Assembly: GCA_030649165.1 (NCBI GenBank)
Contig: JAUSGG010000137.1
Coordinates: 1-49,296 of the forward strand
Direction: 5' to 3'
Length of the DNA stretch: 49,296 nt
Source of the DNA: Armatimonadota bacterium
GTDB taxonomy: Bacteria; Armatimonadota; UBA5829; JAUSEB01
Positions 14,917-24,900 of this stretch are shown here, piece after piece (position 1 is the first letter of the stretch; the number at the start of each line of letters is the position of its first letter). The translations under genes and the position numbers were made by a program. The notes under the pieces are model-generated. The model was not told where the DNA came from. It saw only the letters and a program-made list of their open reading frames with translations, and did no database searches.

Positions 14917-17217
14917 ATGAGGAGAATAACGACCGTTGTCGGGTTCACTATAGTGATGATGTGTCTCGCGACCGGCAGCCTCCGAGCGTCCCGCGAGACC
15001 ATAGTCTTCTGGTACGGAGCCACCCAGGACGAACGCGCCGTCTACGAGCGCATGATCGCGGAGTTCGAGCGGGCCAATCCCGATATTCACGTCAACGCGC
15101 TTCTTGTGCCTCAAAGCTACATCGAAAGGAAACTTATCCTCTCGATTGCCGGAAAGGCGCCGCCCGACGTAGTACGCTTCTACACGCATCTCGGCGGAGA
15201 GTTGATGGCGCGGTACGGCCTGGAACCGCTGGATGACCTGGTCCGCCGGGACGGAGTTGAGCTGAAAGACTTCTATCCAGTCGCAATCCGGCAGAACTCG
15301 TTCCGCGAACGGCTCTACGGTATGCCCTGGCTTCTCAGTCCAAATGCGCTGCTTTACAATATTGACCTGTTCCGAAAAGCCGGGCTGGACCCCCGAAAGC
15401 CGCCGCGAAACTGGGATGAGCTCGTCCGCTACTCGCTGCGGCTCACAAAGCGCGACAAGCAGGGGACCATCCAGCAGCTCGGCTTCGCGGACCTGCTGAG
15501 CTTCAACCTGTTCCTCTGGCAGAACGGCGGCAGCCTGTTGTCGAAGGACATGAGAGACCCGGCCTTCGACAGCGCCGAAGGGAAAGAGACGCTCATCTGG
15601 ATGCGGTCGTTCCTCGACCGCGAGGTCGGCGATTTCACGACGCTGCAGGCTTTCAATTCCAGCTTCAAGGGAGCAGCGCAGGACGCTTTCGGTATGGGCA
15701 AGGTGGCTATGCGCATCGACAGCCCGTTCCGCATTCCCGACCTGAGAAAGTACTATCCCGATCTGCATTTCGCCGTGGCCCCGGCCCCATGGAAGAAACT
15801 CCACACGGCGGAGGTTGTCGGCAACTCGCTCGTAATCCCGCGCGGCAGCAGGCATCGGGAGGCTGCGTGGAGGTTCATCAAGTTCGTGACGAGTGGGGAG
15901 CAGATGATAAGGGTCTGCCGCGCCGCCAGTCGCATTCCCGCGCGCCGCGCCGCGGCGATGTCGCCGGCCTTCTATTCCGACCCGATCATGCGTCCGTTTG
16001 TGGATGAAATCCCGTACGGCCGCAGCGTGCCGGTGGTTCCGGGGTATCAGCAATTCGCCGAAGCCCTGGGCAGGAACCTGGAGCCCGCGCTCAAGGGGCA
16101 GTCCTCTGCCGGGCAAGCTCTTGCGAAGGCCGATTCGGAATGCAGCGCAGTCCTGGACAGGGCAATGGAGGATTTGTCCCGGCTTCCGCTCGTGCCCTGG
16201 AAATGGCTTGGGGCAGCCGCCGCCGGTCTTCTCGCCGCGCTCGTAGCTCTTGCAGGCTGGCAAGTTTCACGCCGGACCAGCGGCAGCCGGGCGGCCAGGC
16301 GTGAGGCGGCGGCGTTCTACCTTTTCATCTCGCCGTGGCTGATCGGGTTCGTCGTCTTCACTTTCGGGGCAAGTCTGGCCTCGCTGGTGTTCAGCTTCTG
16401 CAAGTGGGACGTGCTCACGCCCGCGAGGTTCGTGGGATTTCGGAACTACGCCGAGCTGCTCGGTCAAGACCCGCGATTCGTCAAGACGCTTGGGAACACC
16501 GCTTACTACACGCTGTTTTCCGTGCCGCTCGGTATAATCACCGGTCTTGCGCTCTCGATGCTGATGAACCAGAAGGTCAGGGCCATCGGCGTATTCCGCA
16601 CGATCTATTATCTGCCCGTAGTAGTATCGGGCGTGGCTACGGTGATCGTCTGGCGGTGGCTGTTCGACGCAAACACCGGAATGATCAACCGGCTGCTGTC
16701 AACAAATATGCCCTGGGCTTCGCTTACGGACGGACTTCATTTCATGTGGGTTCCGTTGATAGCTAATCCCCCCAAATGGCTCGTCGATCCGCTTTTCGCC
16801 AAACCCGCGTTCATAATCATGAGCCTGTGGGGCATAGGCGGGACGATGATCATATTCCTTGCCGCCTTGCAGAGCGTGCCCGAGGAACTGCACGAAGCGG
16901 CGAAGCTGGACGGCGCGGGCGCGTGGCAGGCGTTCCGTCACGTCACGCTGCCGCTGCTAACGCCCGCGATCTTCTACCAGTTGATCATCGGGACAATTGC
17001 GTCATTTCAGGTGTTCACGCAGGCCTATCTGATGACCGGCGGCGGGCCGTCGGACAGCACGCTGTTCTACGTCCTCTATCTGTACTTCAACGCCTTCCAG
17101 TGGATGAGGATGGGCTACGGCGCGGCAATGGCGTGGGGCCTGTTCTTGATAATAATGCTGGTCACGCTCGTGCATTTTAGGCTGGCCGGGCGGTGGGTGT
17201 ATTATGAAGGTTCTTAG
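14917..17217 (+). CDS. Fusion of ABC sugar solute-binding protein and MalF-type permease
   Basis: A 766-residue fusion. Residues 1-30 are a signal/anchor segment (MRRITTVVGFTIVMM...). Residues about 35-425 are an extracellular family-1 solute-binding protein (FWYGATQDERAVYERMIAEF at its start, PDVVRFYTH, YGMPWLLSPNALLYN). A hydrophobic helix at about 430-450 crosses the membrane, and residues about 463-766 are a permease with the cytoplasmic EAA loop (EELHEAAKLDGAG at about 656). These parts are normally separate proteins. The upstream in-frame TTG at 14899 is unlikely because it precedes the transcription start. The partner permease is at 19969; no ATPase is nearby, so a shared MsmK-like ATPase is likely. 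The last codons and stop lie in an 8-bp repeat. Confidence 0.9.
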   Translation: MRRITTVVGFTIVMMCLATGSLRASRETIVFWYGATQDERAVYERMIAEFERANPDIHVNALLVPQSYIERKLILSIAGKAPPDVVRFYTHLGGELMARYGLEPLDDLVRRDGVELKDFYPVAIRQNSFRERLYGMPWLLSPNALLYNIDLFRKAGLDPRKPPRNWDELVRYSLRLTKRDKQGTIQQLGFADLLSFNLFLWQNGGSLLSKDMRDPAFDSAEGKETLIWMRSFLDREVGDFTTLQAFNSSFKGAAQDAFGMGKVAMRIDSPFRIPDLRKYYPDLHFAVAPAPWKKLHTAEVVGNSLVIPRGSRHREAAWRFIKFVTSGEQMIRVCRAASRIPARRAAAMSPAFYSDPIMRPFVDEIPYGRSVPVVPGYQQFAEALGRNLEPALKGQSSAGQALAKADSECSAVLDRAMEDLSRLPLVPWKWLGAAAAGLLAALVALAGWQVSRRTSGSRAARREAAAFYLFISPWLIGFVVFTFGASLASLVFSFCKWDVLTPARFVGFRNYAELLGQDPRFVKTLGNTAYYTLFSVPLGIITGLALSMLMNQKVRAIGVFRTIYYLPVVVSGVATVIVWRWLFDANTGMINRLLSTNMPWASLTDGLHFMWVPLIANPPKWLVDPLFAKPAFIIMSLWGIGGTMIIFLAALQSVPEELHEAAKLDGAGAWQAFRHVTLPLLTPAIFYQLIIGTIASFQVFTQAYLMTGGGPSDSTLFYVLYLYFNAFQWMRMGYGAAMAWGLFLIIMLVTLVHFRLAGRWVYYEGS

Positions 17218-17248
17218 GTTCTTAGGTTCTTAGGTTTGTAGGGTTTAG
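17209..17248. repeat. 8-bp tandem repeat GGTTCTTA, five units
   Basis: Three exact GGTTCTTA units followed by GGTTTGTA and GGGTTTAG fill the whole space from the last codons of the transporter fusion to the ATG at 17249. The stop codon TAG (17215-17217) spans the first unit junction. Confidence 0.9.
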
Positions 17249-18679
17249 ATGATTGCTAAAGCGTTAGACGATGGGCAGATACAGCGGATTCGACGGGCTT
17301 CGCTTGAGATACTGGAGCGGGTAGGTGTCGTCGTGCCGCACGAGGAGACTCTGCGGCGATTTGCCGACTCCGGAGCGAAGGTCGATTTCGGCGCTCAACG
17401 GGTCAGGCTTTCGGCCGATCTCGTAATGCGGCTGGTGGAAACGGCGGGCAAGCGCTTTACGATTTTCGGTAGGGACCTCTCCCAAAAGGCCGAGTTTGGC
17501 TGCGGAAAGCGGAACTACAACAGCACTGCCGGCCAGGCGCATTGGGTTGAGTCTCCCGGCGCCCAACGGCGTTACGCGACTCTGGCGGACGTGGCGACCG
17601 CAACCCGGCTTGGCGACGCCTTGGACGGAGTCACGATCCCCGGCGCGATGGCCGACCCGCACGAGGTTCTCGTGGAGTATCGCTGCGTGGATGTCATGCT
17701 GGAGATGCTCCGCAATACGACAAAGCCGATCACGTTCTGGTTTTACGACAGGGCCTCCGCAAGGTTCCTGGTCGAGATGATGATCGCGCTGCGCGGCGAC
17801 GAGAAGTCGGCCGCGGAGTATCCGGTCTGCTACCCGCTCTTAGAGCCGATTAGCCCGTTGAGGTTCCCGTTCCAGGGGATCGACCTGCTGTTCGAGACGG
17901 CCCGGGTGAATCTGCCCGCGCACATCGGCCCGATGGCGCAAATGGGGCTGTCCGCCCCCGCGACGCTGGCGGGAACGATGGCGCAGCAGAACGCCGAGGT
18001 ATTGGCCGGGATATGCGTCACGCAGGTCATAAAGCCGGGCCTGCCGGTCTGCTACGGCGGAATCTGCCATGCGTTCGATATGCGCACGACCCAGCTCATA
18101 TTCGCGGGACCGGAACAAGCGATATTCGGCGTGGCGATGACGCAGGTCGGCAAATCATACGGGCTGCCTGTGTACGTCAACGTCGGGATGACGGACTCGG
18201 AGCGGCCTGACGCACAGGCGGGGCTTGAGTCCGGCGTCACGATGGCCCTCGCGGCGGCGGCGGGGGCCGACATATTCGGGCACCTGGGGATCGCCGGCGC
18301 CGATCAAGGGGCTTCGCCGGATATGCTTGTCCTGCAGGACGAGATCATTTCCTACATCGAAAGCGCAATGCGCGAGATCGACTTCACCGACGACGCTTTC
18401 GCGCTGGATGAGATAGAGGCGGTGGGTCCCGGCGGCGCTTTTATCGACCGCCTTCACACCGCCGAGAATTACCGCCGGGAGCTGTGGTTTCCGAAGATGC
18501 TCAACCGCGATTACTACCAGGCTTGGCGCGATGGCGGGGCAATGAGTCTGGAACAGCGGTGTGTTGAGCGACGAAAAGGACTGCCGCGAAAGCGCGAGAC
18601 GCTGCCGATGTCGGAGGATATCGACCGCGCGCTCGAAGAGATCGCCTCGGCGGCGCGAAAGGAGTTGGCAAATGCGTAA
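17249..18679 (+). CDS. MttB-family (trimethylamine methyltransferase-like) protein, non-pyrrolysine
   Basis: A 476-residue TIM-barrel methyltransferase of the MttB superfamily. The N-terminal segment (IRRASLEILERVGVVV), the central GMADPHEV-like and PLRF regions and glycine-rich GADIFGHLGIAGADQG fit the family. There is no internal amber codon, so this is the pyrrolysine-free branch; characterised members demethylate quaternary amines such as glycine betaine or carnitine to a corrinoid protein. No corrinoid protein or reactivase is in the window. It sits inside a sugar-uptake operon between a permease fusion and a GH4 glycosidase, overlapping the latter by 8 bp, which suggests a methylated or betaine-like decoration on the sugar. 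The ribosome site is weak. Confidence 0.82.
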   Translation: MIAKALDDGQIQRIRRASLEILERVGVVVPHEETLRRFADSGAKVDFGAQRVRLSADLVMRLVETAGKRFTIFGRDLSQKAEFGCGKRNYNSTAGQAHWVESPGAQRRYATLADVATATRLGDALDGVTIPGAMADPHEVLVEYRCVDVMLEMLRNTTKPITFWFYDRASARFLVEMMIALRGDEKSAAEYPVCYPLLEPISPLRFPFQGIDLLFETARVNLPAHIGPMAQMGLSAPATLAGTMAQQNAEVLAGICVTQVIKPGLPVCYGGICHAFDMRTTQLIFAGPEQAIFGVAMTQVGKSYGLPVYVNVGMTDSERPDAQAGLESGVTMALAAAAGADIFGHLGIAGADQGASPDMLVLQDEIISYIESAMREIDFTDDAFALDEIEAVGPGGAFIDRLHTAENYRRELWFPKMLNRDYYQAWRDGGAMSLEQRCVERRKGLPRKRETLPMSEDIDRALEEIASAARKELANA

Positions 18680-19952
18680 CGCGAAGATTGTCATGATCGG
18701 CGCGGGGAGCGCGGAGTTTGGTCCGGGATGTCTGAGGGACGCCGTGAACTGCACAGGGCTGGCGGGCAGCACGATGGCTCTCGTGGATATAGACCGTGAC
18801 GCGCTTGAGGTAATGGCCGGATTTGCGCGTAAACTCAACGAGGTTTCGGGCGCGAACCTCAAGATCGAGCACACGACCGACCGGCGGGAGGCGCTTCCCG
18901 ACGCGGATTTCGTGATCACCTCGTTCGCAATGGAACGGAACGAGCTTTGGAAGCTCGACTGGAAGATTCCTCTCAAGCACGGGATCAAGCAGGTCCTGGG
19001 CGAGAATGGCGGCCCCGGAGGGCTTTCTCACTCTTTGAGGAATATCCACGTGCTGCTCGCGATGTGCCGGGACATGGAGGAGCTTTGTCCGAACGCCTGG
19101 CTCCTGAACTTCTCGAACCCTGAAAGCCGGCTGTGCCTCGCGGTGAGCAATTACTCCTCGATCAAGGCCGTTGGGCTATGTCACGGCATCGCAATGGGCA
19201 TCGACAGCGTGAGTCATCTCCTGGGTCTCGATCCGGCGCAGGTGGATGTGAAGGCCGCCGGTCTGAACCACTTCACCTGGATGCTCTCCGTTCATCACAA
19301 GGAAACCGGCGAAGATCTCTATCCGGCGCTTCGGGAGAAATCGAGAAAAGCCGACCCGAGTTTCCTCCCGTTGACCAGGCAGCTTTTCGAGGATTTCGGA
19401 CTCTTCCCGTCCCCCAGCGACGATCATATCGGCGAGTATATCGGCTGGGCGTGGGACAAGTGCATCCACCACGGCTACGACTTCGATGCGGCGGACGAGA
19501 GGCGCGCGACGCAGTGGGACATGATCGTTCGCATGGCAAATGGCGAGGAGCCGATGGAGGAGTACTCCAAACAGAAGTCCGGCGAGTTGGAGTTCAACGT
19601 GATCCGCGGGATACTCGCCGACACAAACGAGCTATTGGGCGCGGTGAATATGGTGAACAACGGCTGCGTTACCAATCTGCCGGACGACGCCGTGGTCGAG
19701 GTTCCGGCGATAGTGAGCGGAAACGGTATAGACGGCCTGCGCGTGGGCGAGCTTCCGACCGGGATTGCCGCCATGTGCAACACACAGATAGGGGTTCAGA
19801 AGCTAACCGTGGAAGCGGCGGCGACGGGATCGAGGGACCTCGCGCTTCAGGCGATGCTGGCCGACCCCGTCGTGCAGGATTACGACGCGGCGGAGAAGTG
19901 CCTGAATGAGCTTCTAAGCGTTCACAAGGCGTACCTGCCGCAGTTTGAGTAA
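18672..19952 (+). CDS. GH4-family NAD/Mn-dependent glycosidase
   Basis: A 426-residue cytoplasmic glycosidase of family GH4, which works by NAD-assisted oxidation-elimination. The N-terminal Rossmann motif is GAGSAEFGPG (10-19). Metal and substrate residues are visible: NPE (149-151), CHG with Cys170 and His171, and GLNHF with Asn199 and His200. SDDHIGEY lies further on. These fit the alpha-galactosidase/alpha-glucosidase/alpha-galacturonidase branch rather than the 6-phospho enzymes, but the sugar cannot be fixed. The ATG at 18672 lies within the end of the upstream gene and follows AAAGGAG; the open frame further upstream overlaps the MttB-family gene and is not used. Its position supports intracellular hydrolysis of the transported sugar. 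Confidence 0.9.
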   Translation: MRNAKIVMIGAGSAEFGPGCLRDAVNCTGLAGSTMALVDIDRDALEVMAGFARKLNEVSGANLKIEHTTDRREALPDADFVITSFAMERNELWKLDWKIPLKHGIKQVLGENGGPGGLSHSLRNIHVLLAMCRDMEELCPNAWLLNFSNPESRLCLAVSNYSSIKAVGLCHGIAMGIDSVSHLLGLDPAQVDVKAAGLNHFTWMLSVHHKETGEDLYPALREKSRKADPSFLPLTRQLFEDFGLFPSPSDDHIGEYIGWAWDKCIHHGYDFDAADERRATQWDMIVRMANGEEPMEEYSKQKSGELEFNVIRGILADTNELLGAVNMVNNGCVTNLPDDAVVEVPAIVSGNGIDGLRVGELPTGIAAMCNTQIGVQKLTVEAAATGSRDLALQAMLADPVVQDYDAAEKCLNELLSVHKAYLPQFE

Positions 19953-20020
19953 AGGAGTCGGAGGAAACTTGAGCAAGTCAGACGGGTCCGACATGTCCGA
20001 CAAGTCAGACGTGTCCGCAG
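19951..20020. repeat. 9-bp tandem repeat (GAGTCGGAC/TCCGACAAG type), copy 2
   Basis: Units such as TCCGACATG, TCCGACAAG and TCAGACGTG follow AAAGGAGTCGGAGGA. The tract covers the ribosome-binding region and the first codons of the permease and is translated as an SDxSDxSD-type stretch. Confidence 0.85.
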
Positions 20021-20868
20021 CCAACAACAAGGGCGCAGTCACGGCTCCGCGCCTTAGGCGGGCGCTCGCGTACATCGTTCTAATCACGGGTGGACTGCTG
20101 ATGCTGGTCCCGTTCCTTTGGATGCTCTCACGATCTGTGGAACTGCCAAGTGAGGTCGCATCGCCCGGACTGGGACTCATCCCCAAACACTTCCGTCTCG
20201 CCAACTACGCGGACGCGCTGAAGCTGATGAAGTATCCCCAGCTTTATCTCTACAACACGCTCAAAGTGACTGCTTTGACCGTTGTCGGCGGCCTCTTTTC
20301 GAGCTCGCTCGTCGCGTTCGCATTTGCGCGGCTAAGGGCCCCGGGTCGAGACCTCCTGTTCATACTCGTGATCTCCACCATAATGCTGCCGGCGCAGGTC
20401 ACGATGATCCCGATGTTCATGATCTTCCGCGGGCTTGGCTGGTACGACACGCTTCTGCCGTTGATCGTACCCGCTTTCTTCGGCAGCGCGTTCTCCATCT
20501 TCCTCATAAGGCAGTTCTTCCTGACGATTCCCAAGGACTTGGAGGAAGCGGCCAGGATCGACGGCTGCTCGACCTTCCGTATTTACTGGCAAATCTTCCT
20601 GCCGCTCTCGAAGCCGGTCCTGGCGACAGTCGCCTTCTTCTCGTTCACGGCCCATTGGAACGATTTCATGACGCCACTCATCTATCTGAATTCCATCGAA
20701 AAGCGTACGCTCGCGCTTGCGCTGGCGACCTTCCAGGACGTGTGGGGTGTGGATATTGTCTCGCTTATGGCGGCCTCCACCCTGGTGCTCTTGCCGGTTC
20801 TGCTTATGTTTTTCATCGGCCAGCGTTACATCGTGCAGGGAAATGTGATGAGTGGGAGTAAGGGATAA
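19969..20868 (+). CDS. ABC sugar permease, MalG type
   Basis: A roughly 299-residue inner-membrane permease, partner of the fusion permease at 14917. It has six hydrophobic segments starting at LAYIVLITGGLLMLVPFLWML, and the conserved EAA loop EEAARIDGCSTF. The preferred start is TTG at 19969, with AAAGGAG and GGAGG just upstream; an ATG at 19993 is also in frame. The first 20 or so residues are a Ser/Asp-rich extension encoded by the 9-bp repeat and are absent from normal MalG proteins. It lies 16 bases after the GH4 gene. Confidence 0.88.
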   Translation: MSKSDGSDMSDKSDVSAANNKGAVTAPRLRRALAYIVLITGGLLMLVPFLWMLSRSVELPSEVASPGLGLIPKHFRLANYADALKLMKYPQLYLYNTLKVTALTVVGGLFSSSLVAFAFARLRAPGRDLLFILVISTIMLPAQVTMIPMFMIFRGLGWYDTLLPLIVPAFFGSAFSIFLIRQFFLTIPKDLEEAARIDGCSTFRIYWQIFLPLSKPVLATVAFFSFTAHWNDFMTPLIYLNSIEKRTLALALATFQDVWGVDIVSLMAASTLVLLPVLLMFFIGQRYIVQGNVMSGSKG

Positions 20869-20870
20869 TA

Positions 20871-21872
20871 GTGAAAGTTGGCAAGCTGCCCGCAAGGACG
20901 CTTGGCGATCTGTTATCTAAGATCACTCTCGACGACCGCGTGATAGTCGGTCCGAACGTTGGAGTGGACGCCGCGGTTATCGACTATGGCGACACACTCC
21001 TCGTCGCCAAGACCGATCCCATCACGTTCGCAACCGACGAGATCGGCTGGTACGCTGTCAACGTAAACGCGAACGACATCGCCGTGATGGGAGCGGACCC
21101 GAAGTGGTTTCTCGCCACGATGCTGCTTCCTCCCAGCGCGTCTGAAGATTCGGTCGAACGCATCTTCGAGCAGATGCTGGATGCGTGCAAGGCGCTTGGA
21201 GTGAGCCTGGTCGGCGGCCACACCGAGACCACGTACGATTTGGAAAGAGAGATCGTGGTCGGCTGTATGCTGGGCGAAACGCCGCGCGAGCGGCTCGTCA
21301 AACCCGGCGGAGCGAAACCGGGTCACAGCGTCATTTTGACAAAAGGAATAGCGATAGAAGGAACGACGGTCCTCGCGCGAGAAGTAGAACCGAGATTGTC
21401 CGAGGCGGATGTGCCCGAAGAAACGCTCAGACGGGCCAGGGACTTCATCCGTAAGCCGGGCATCAGCGTGGTTGCCGAGGCGCGGGCGATTGTATCGGCC
21501 GTGAAGCCCTCAGCGATGCACGACCCGACCGAGGGCGGACTGGCGACGGGCTTGTGGGAATTGGCCGCGGCGTCCGGAGTCGGGCTCGAAGTCTGGGCGG
21601 ACCGGATTCCGGTCTTGCCGGAAAGCCGGGTGATCTGCGACGCGCTTGGATTGGATCCGCTCGGTGTGATCGCATCCGGGAGCCTGCTGTTTACGGTGGC
21701 CCCGGAAGACGAAGCCAAGGCGCTGGACGCGGTCGCCTCCGTCGGTGTCGATGCGGCGGTCATAGGACGCATAGTTGAACAAGAAAAGGGATTGACGATT
21801 CTCGACTCGGCGGGCGCGCGCGCTCTGCCGGCGTTCGAGAGAGATGAAATAGCAAGGATATTCGAGGCTTAG
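20871..21872 (+). CDS. AIR-synthase/HypE-like ATP-binding protein
   Basis: A 333-residue protein of the PurM/HypE/ThiL/SelD superfamily. An early GPNVGVDAAVIDYGD segment, the metal/ATP loop NVNANDIAVMGADP and VGGHTETT, and the C-domain motif MHDPTEGGLATGLWE match HypE-type proteins. HypE proper ends in a reactive cysteine tail (PRIC), which is missing here (ends RIFEA), so hydrogenase maturation is unlikely. The GTG start has a purine-rich ribosome site and follows the permease by two bases. The family activates carboxyl, carbamoyl or amide oxygens with ATP; the substrate in this operon is unknown. Confidence 0.78.
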   Translation: MKVGKLPARTLGDLLSKITLDDRVIVGPNVGVDAAVIDYGDTLLVAKTDPITFATDEIGWYAVNVNANDIAVMGADPKWFLATMLLPPSASEDSVERIFEQMLDACKALGVSLVGGHTETTYDLEREIVVGCMLGETPRERLVKPGGAKPGHSVILTKGIAIEGTTVLAREVEPRLSEADVPEETLRRARDFIRKPGISVVAEARAIVSAVKPSAMHDPTEGGLATGLWELAAASGVGLEVWADRIPVLPESRVICDALGLDPLGVIASGSLLFTVAPEDEAKALDAVASVGVDAAVIGRIVEQEKGLTILDSAGARALPAFERDEIARIFEA

Positions 21873-21886
21873 TGGCCGATTCCGGA

Positions 21887-21910
21887 CTAACCACTAATCA
21901 CTAACCACTG
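21887..21910. repeat. Heptamer tandem repeat ACTAACC
   Basis: ACTAACC, ACTAATC, ACTAACC and a partial ACTG unit lie between the AIR-synthase-like gene and the first alpha-mannosidase. The pattern is the same type as heptanucleotide STRR sequences known from cyanobacteria. Confidence 0.8.
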
Positions 21911-21927
21911 TATGGAGGTCGGAAGGT

Positions 21928-24900
21928 TTGTTATCTTTGAGTTTTGTTTGGTCTGATTCCTCACTACTGTTGCTGTTTGCCGCGGTGTCGGCGTCCCTGT
22001 GCGCTTTGGCCGACGGGGCGTCCAAAAGGATCCTCCGATTGGACCGGCTCATCAACCCGTTTGTCAAGAGCTGGCGGTACGCCGTGGGTGAAGCTCCGGG
22101 CGCCGAGCGCGCCGATTTCGACGACTCGAAATGGGCGAAATGCGAGCCCGGGGTCAAATGGGAAGGTGAGCACATCGCCTGGTTCCGGGGCAGGATCACC
22201 ATCCCGGAGACCGTGGTCGGCATTCCCACGAAAGGTTCTTTGGTCCAATTCCGGGCCGGCGTGGACCAGGATGGGCAGGCATTCGTAAACGGCCAACTCA
22301 GGCAGCACTTCTGGCGCGATCACTGCTCGGTCGTGCTTGCCGAGGAGTCGGAGCCCGGCCAGAGTTTCCTCGTGGCTCTGAGAGGGTCGAGACACCAGGA
22401 ACAGGGCGAATTCCTGTGGTCACTGCTTCACATAGGCGCGGTGGAGGCGGCCATACCGGACGTGCAGGACTATATCCTGGACTTCCGGTTCGGTGAGCAG
22501 CTTCTAACGGTAGCCAAAGCCGACGTGCGAGGGAAGCTGGAGCGCGCGCTGACAGCGTCCACAGAGCATCTGGACATCGACGCGCTCGAATCGGGTGACA
22601 TCGACGCTTTCCGTAAGTCACTGGCGCCGGCGCAGGCGGCGCTCAAGCCGGTAGCGGATTTCTCCAAGAAGTTTGCCTGTCATCTGGTCGGGCACGCTCA
22701 CATCGACATGAACTGGCTGTGGCTCTGGCCTGAGACGGTTGAGGTCTGTCAGAACACGTTCACTGCCATGACGGATCTGATGGAGGAGTATCCGGGCTTC
22801 AGTTTCTCGCAGAGTCAGCCCACGACCTACATCGCCGTTCAGGATACGATGCCGGACCTGTTCGCCAAGATGAAAATGCGCATCAAGGATGGCAGGTGGG
22901 AGATAACCGGCGGCACCTGGGTAGAGGGCGATATGAACATGGCTTCCGGCGAATCGATCGTCCGCCAAATCCTCTATGCCAAACGCTATTTCCGCGAGAC
23001 CTTTGGCAAGGAGCCGGAGGTCTGCTGGGAGCCGGATACTTTCGGCCACGCGTGGACGCTGCCCCAGATCTTGAAGAAGAGCGGACTCAAGTACTACTAT
23101 CACATGAGGTGCGGCAAAGGCGAACCGCTGTACTGGTGGGAAGGGCCGGAAGGATCGAGGGTTCTCGTGTACAACGATCCCTCATACGCGGACAACATAA
23201 GGCATCAAGCCGGGCTTGAAGCTATAGAAATGAACAAGCGATGCGGTGTGAATGATGCGATGATCGTGTACGGTGTCGGCGACCACGGCGGCGGCCCGAC
23301 CAGGCACGACTTGGAGAGCATCACAAAGCTGCGGAAGCGCATGGTTTACCCTGACTTCAAGTACAGCACGTTTTACGAATATATGCGCGCAGTCGAAGCG
23401 CAATCGCCGAAAATCCCCGTTATCCGCGACGAGCTCAACTTCGTTTTCGACGGCTGCTATACGACGCATGCCGACATCAAACGGATGAACAGGACTTCTG
23501 AAAACACTCTGCCCGCGGTTGAGGCGTTCAGCGTGATCGCCAGGACCCGAAAACGACGCTATCCGTCCACGGCGTTCCGGGAGGCGTGGCAGATAACCTG
23601 TTTCAACCAGTTCCACGACATATTCGACGGATCAGGGATCCACGGAACTTATGACTACTCCCGCGAGGTATATGAGAAAGCCGCGTCGGCTTGGACCTCG
23701 GCTATGACAGGCGCGCTTTCGGCAATAGCGGGCGACATAAACACGGAAGCAGTGGAAGGCGTTCCGGTTGTCGTTTTCAACCCCTTGTCCTGGGAGCGGA
23801 CCGAGATAGTCGAAGTCGAAGCCTCCAGGGTGGGGAAGCGCGGCCGCTTGAGCGCGGTCGATGAAGACGGCAATGCGACGCCGATTCAGAAGGTTGGCAA
23901 CAAATTGATCTTCCTGGCCGCGGGCGTGCCGTCACTAGGCTACAAGGTCTTCTGGATCGACAAGAAGAAGGCCGGCGAGGCCGCGACTGTAAAGGCGGAC
24001 GGGACGACTCTCGAGAACGAGTATCTGCGAGTGAAGGTCCATCCGAAGAAAGGTCTCATCACCAGCATCTACGACAAAGTCTATTGCCGCGAGATCGTGC
24101 CCAAGGGCTCATTTGCGGACCAACTGCAGATTCTTATGGAGAAGCCTCACGGTATGACGGCGTGGACGATTGGCCCGATATCGAGCAGCAAGGACCTCAA
24201 GACCGCGGAGTCGGTGGAACTGGTTAGCGAAGGACCAAACTATGCCGCGGTAAAGACGACGCACAAGTTCCGCAAGTCCCGATTCACGCAGCAGATCGGG
24301 TTGAAGGCGGGGGCACGGCAGGTCGAGGTCCGCTTGACCGCGGATTGGTACGAGCAGGGCGCTCCGAAGAAGGACGCCGCGATGCTGAAAGTCGCCTTCC
24401 CCGTGGACGTCGACGCGAAGAAGACAACTTACGAAATACCGTTTGGCTTCATCCAAAGGGACAACACCGGCGACGAGTATCCCGGGTTGAAATGGATCGA
24501 CCAGTCCGAGGACGGCTACGGCGTGAGTCTCATGAACGACAATAAGTACGGCCACGATACCTCCGACGGCAGGATGCGGCTGACACTGCTGCGCAGCTCT
24601 TACGACCCCGATCCGGAGCCTGACCAGGGCGTTCACGACATGACGTACGTACTCTACCCGCACGCCGGCGACTGGCGACAGGGCCATACGGTGCGGCGGG
24701 CGTGGGAGCTGAACAACCCATTGATAGCGACGGTGGCGGAGAGTCACAAGGGCGCGCTTGCGACGAGCCGGTCATTTGTCTCCATTGAACCCGGCAACCT
24801 GGTCGTTACCGCCCTCAAGATGGCCGAGGATTCGGACGACATAGTACTCCGCTTCTTTGAGGCGTTTGGCGAACCCGCCGAGGCGCGAATACAGATCGAT

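Noticed and set aside
20871-21872. Hydrogenase maturation protein HypE
   Set aside because: The fold matches, but the C-terminal reactive cysteine tail is missing and no hydrogenase or hyp gene is nearby, so only an AIR-synthase/HypE-like call is made.
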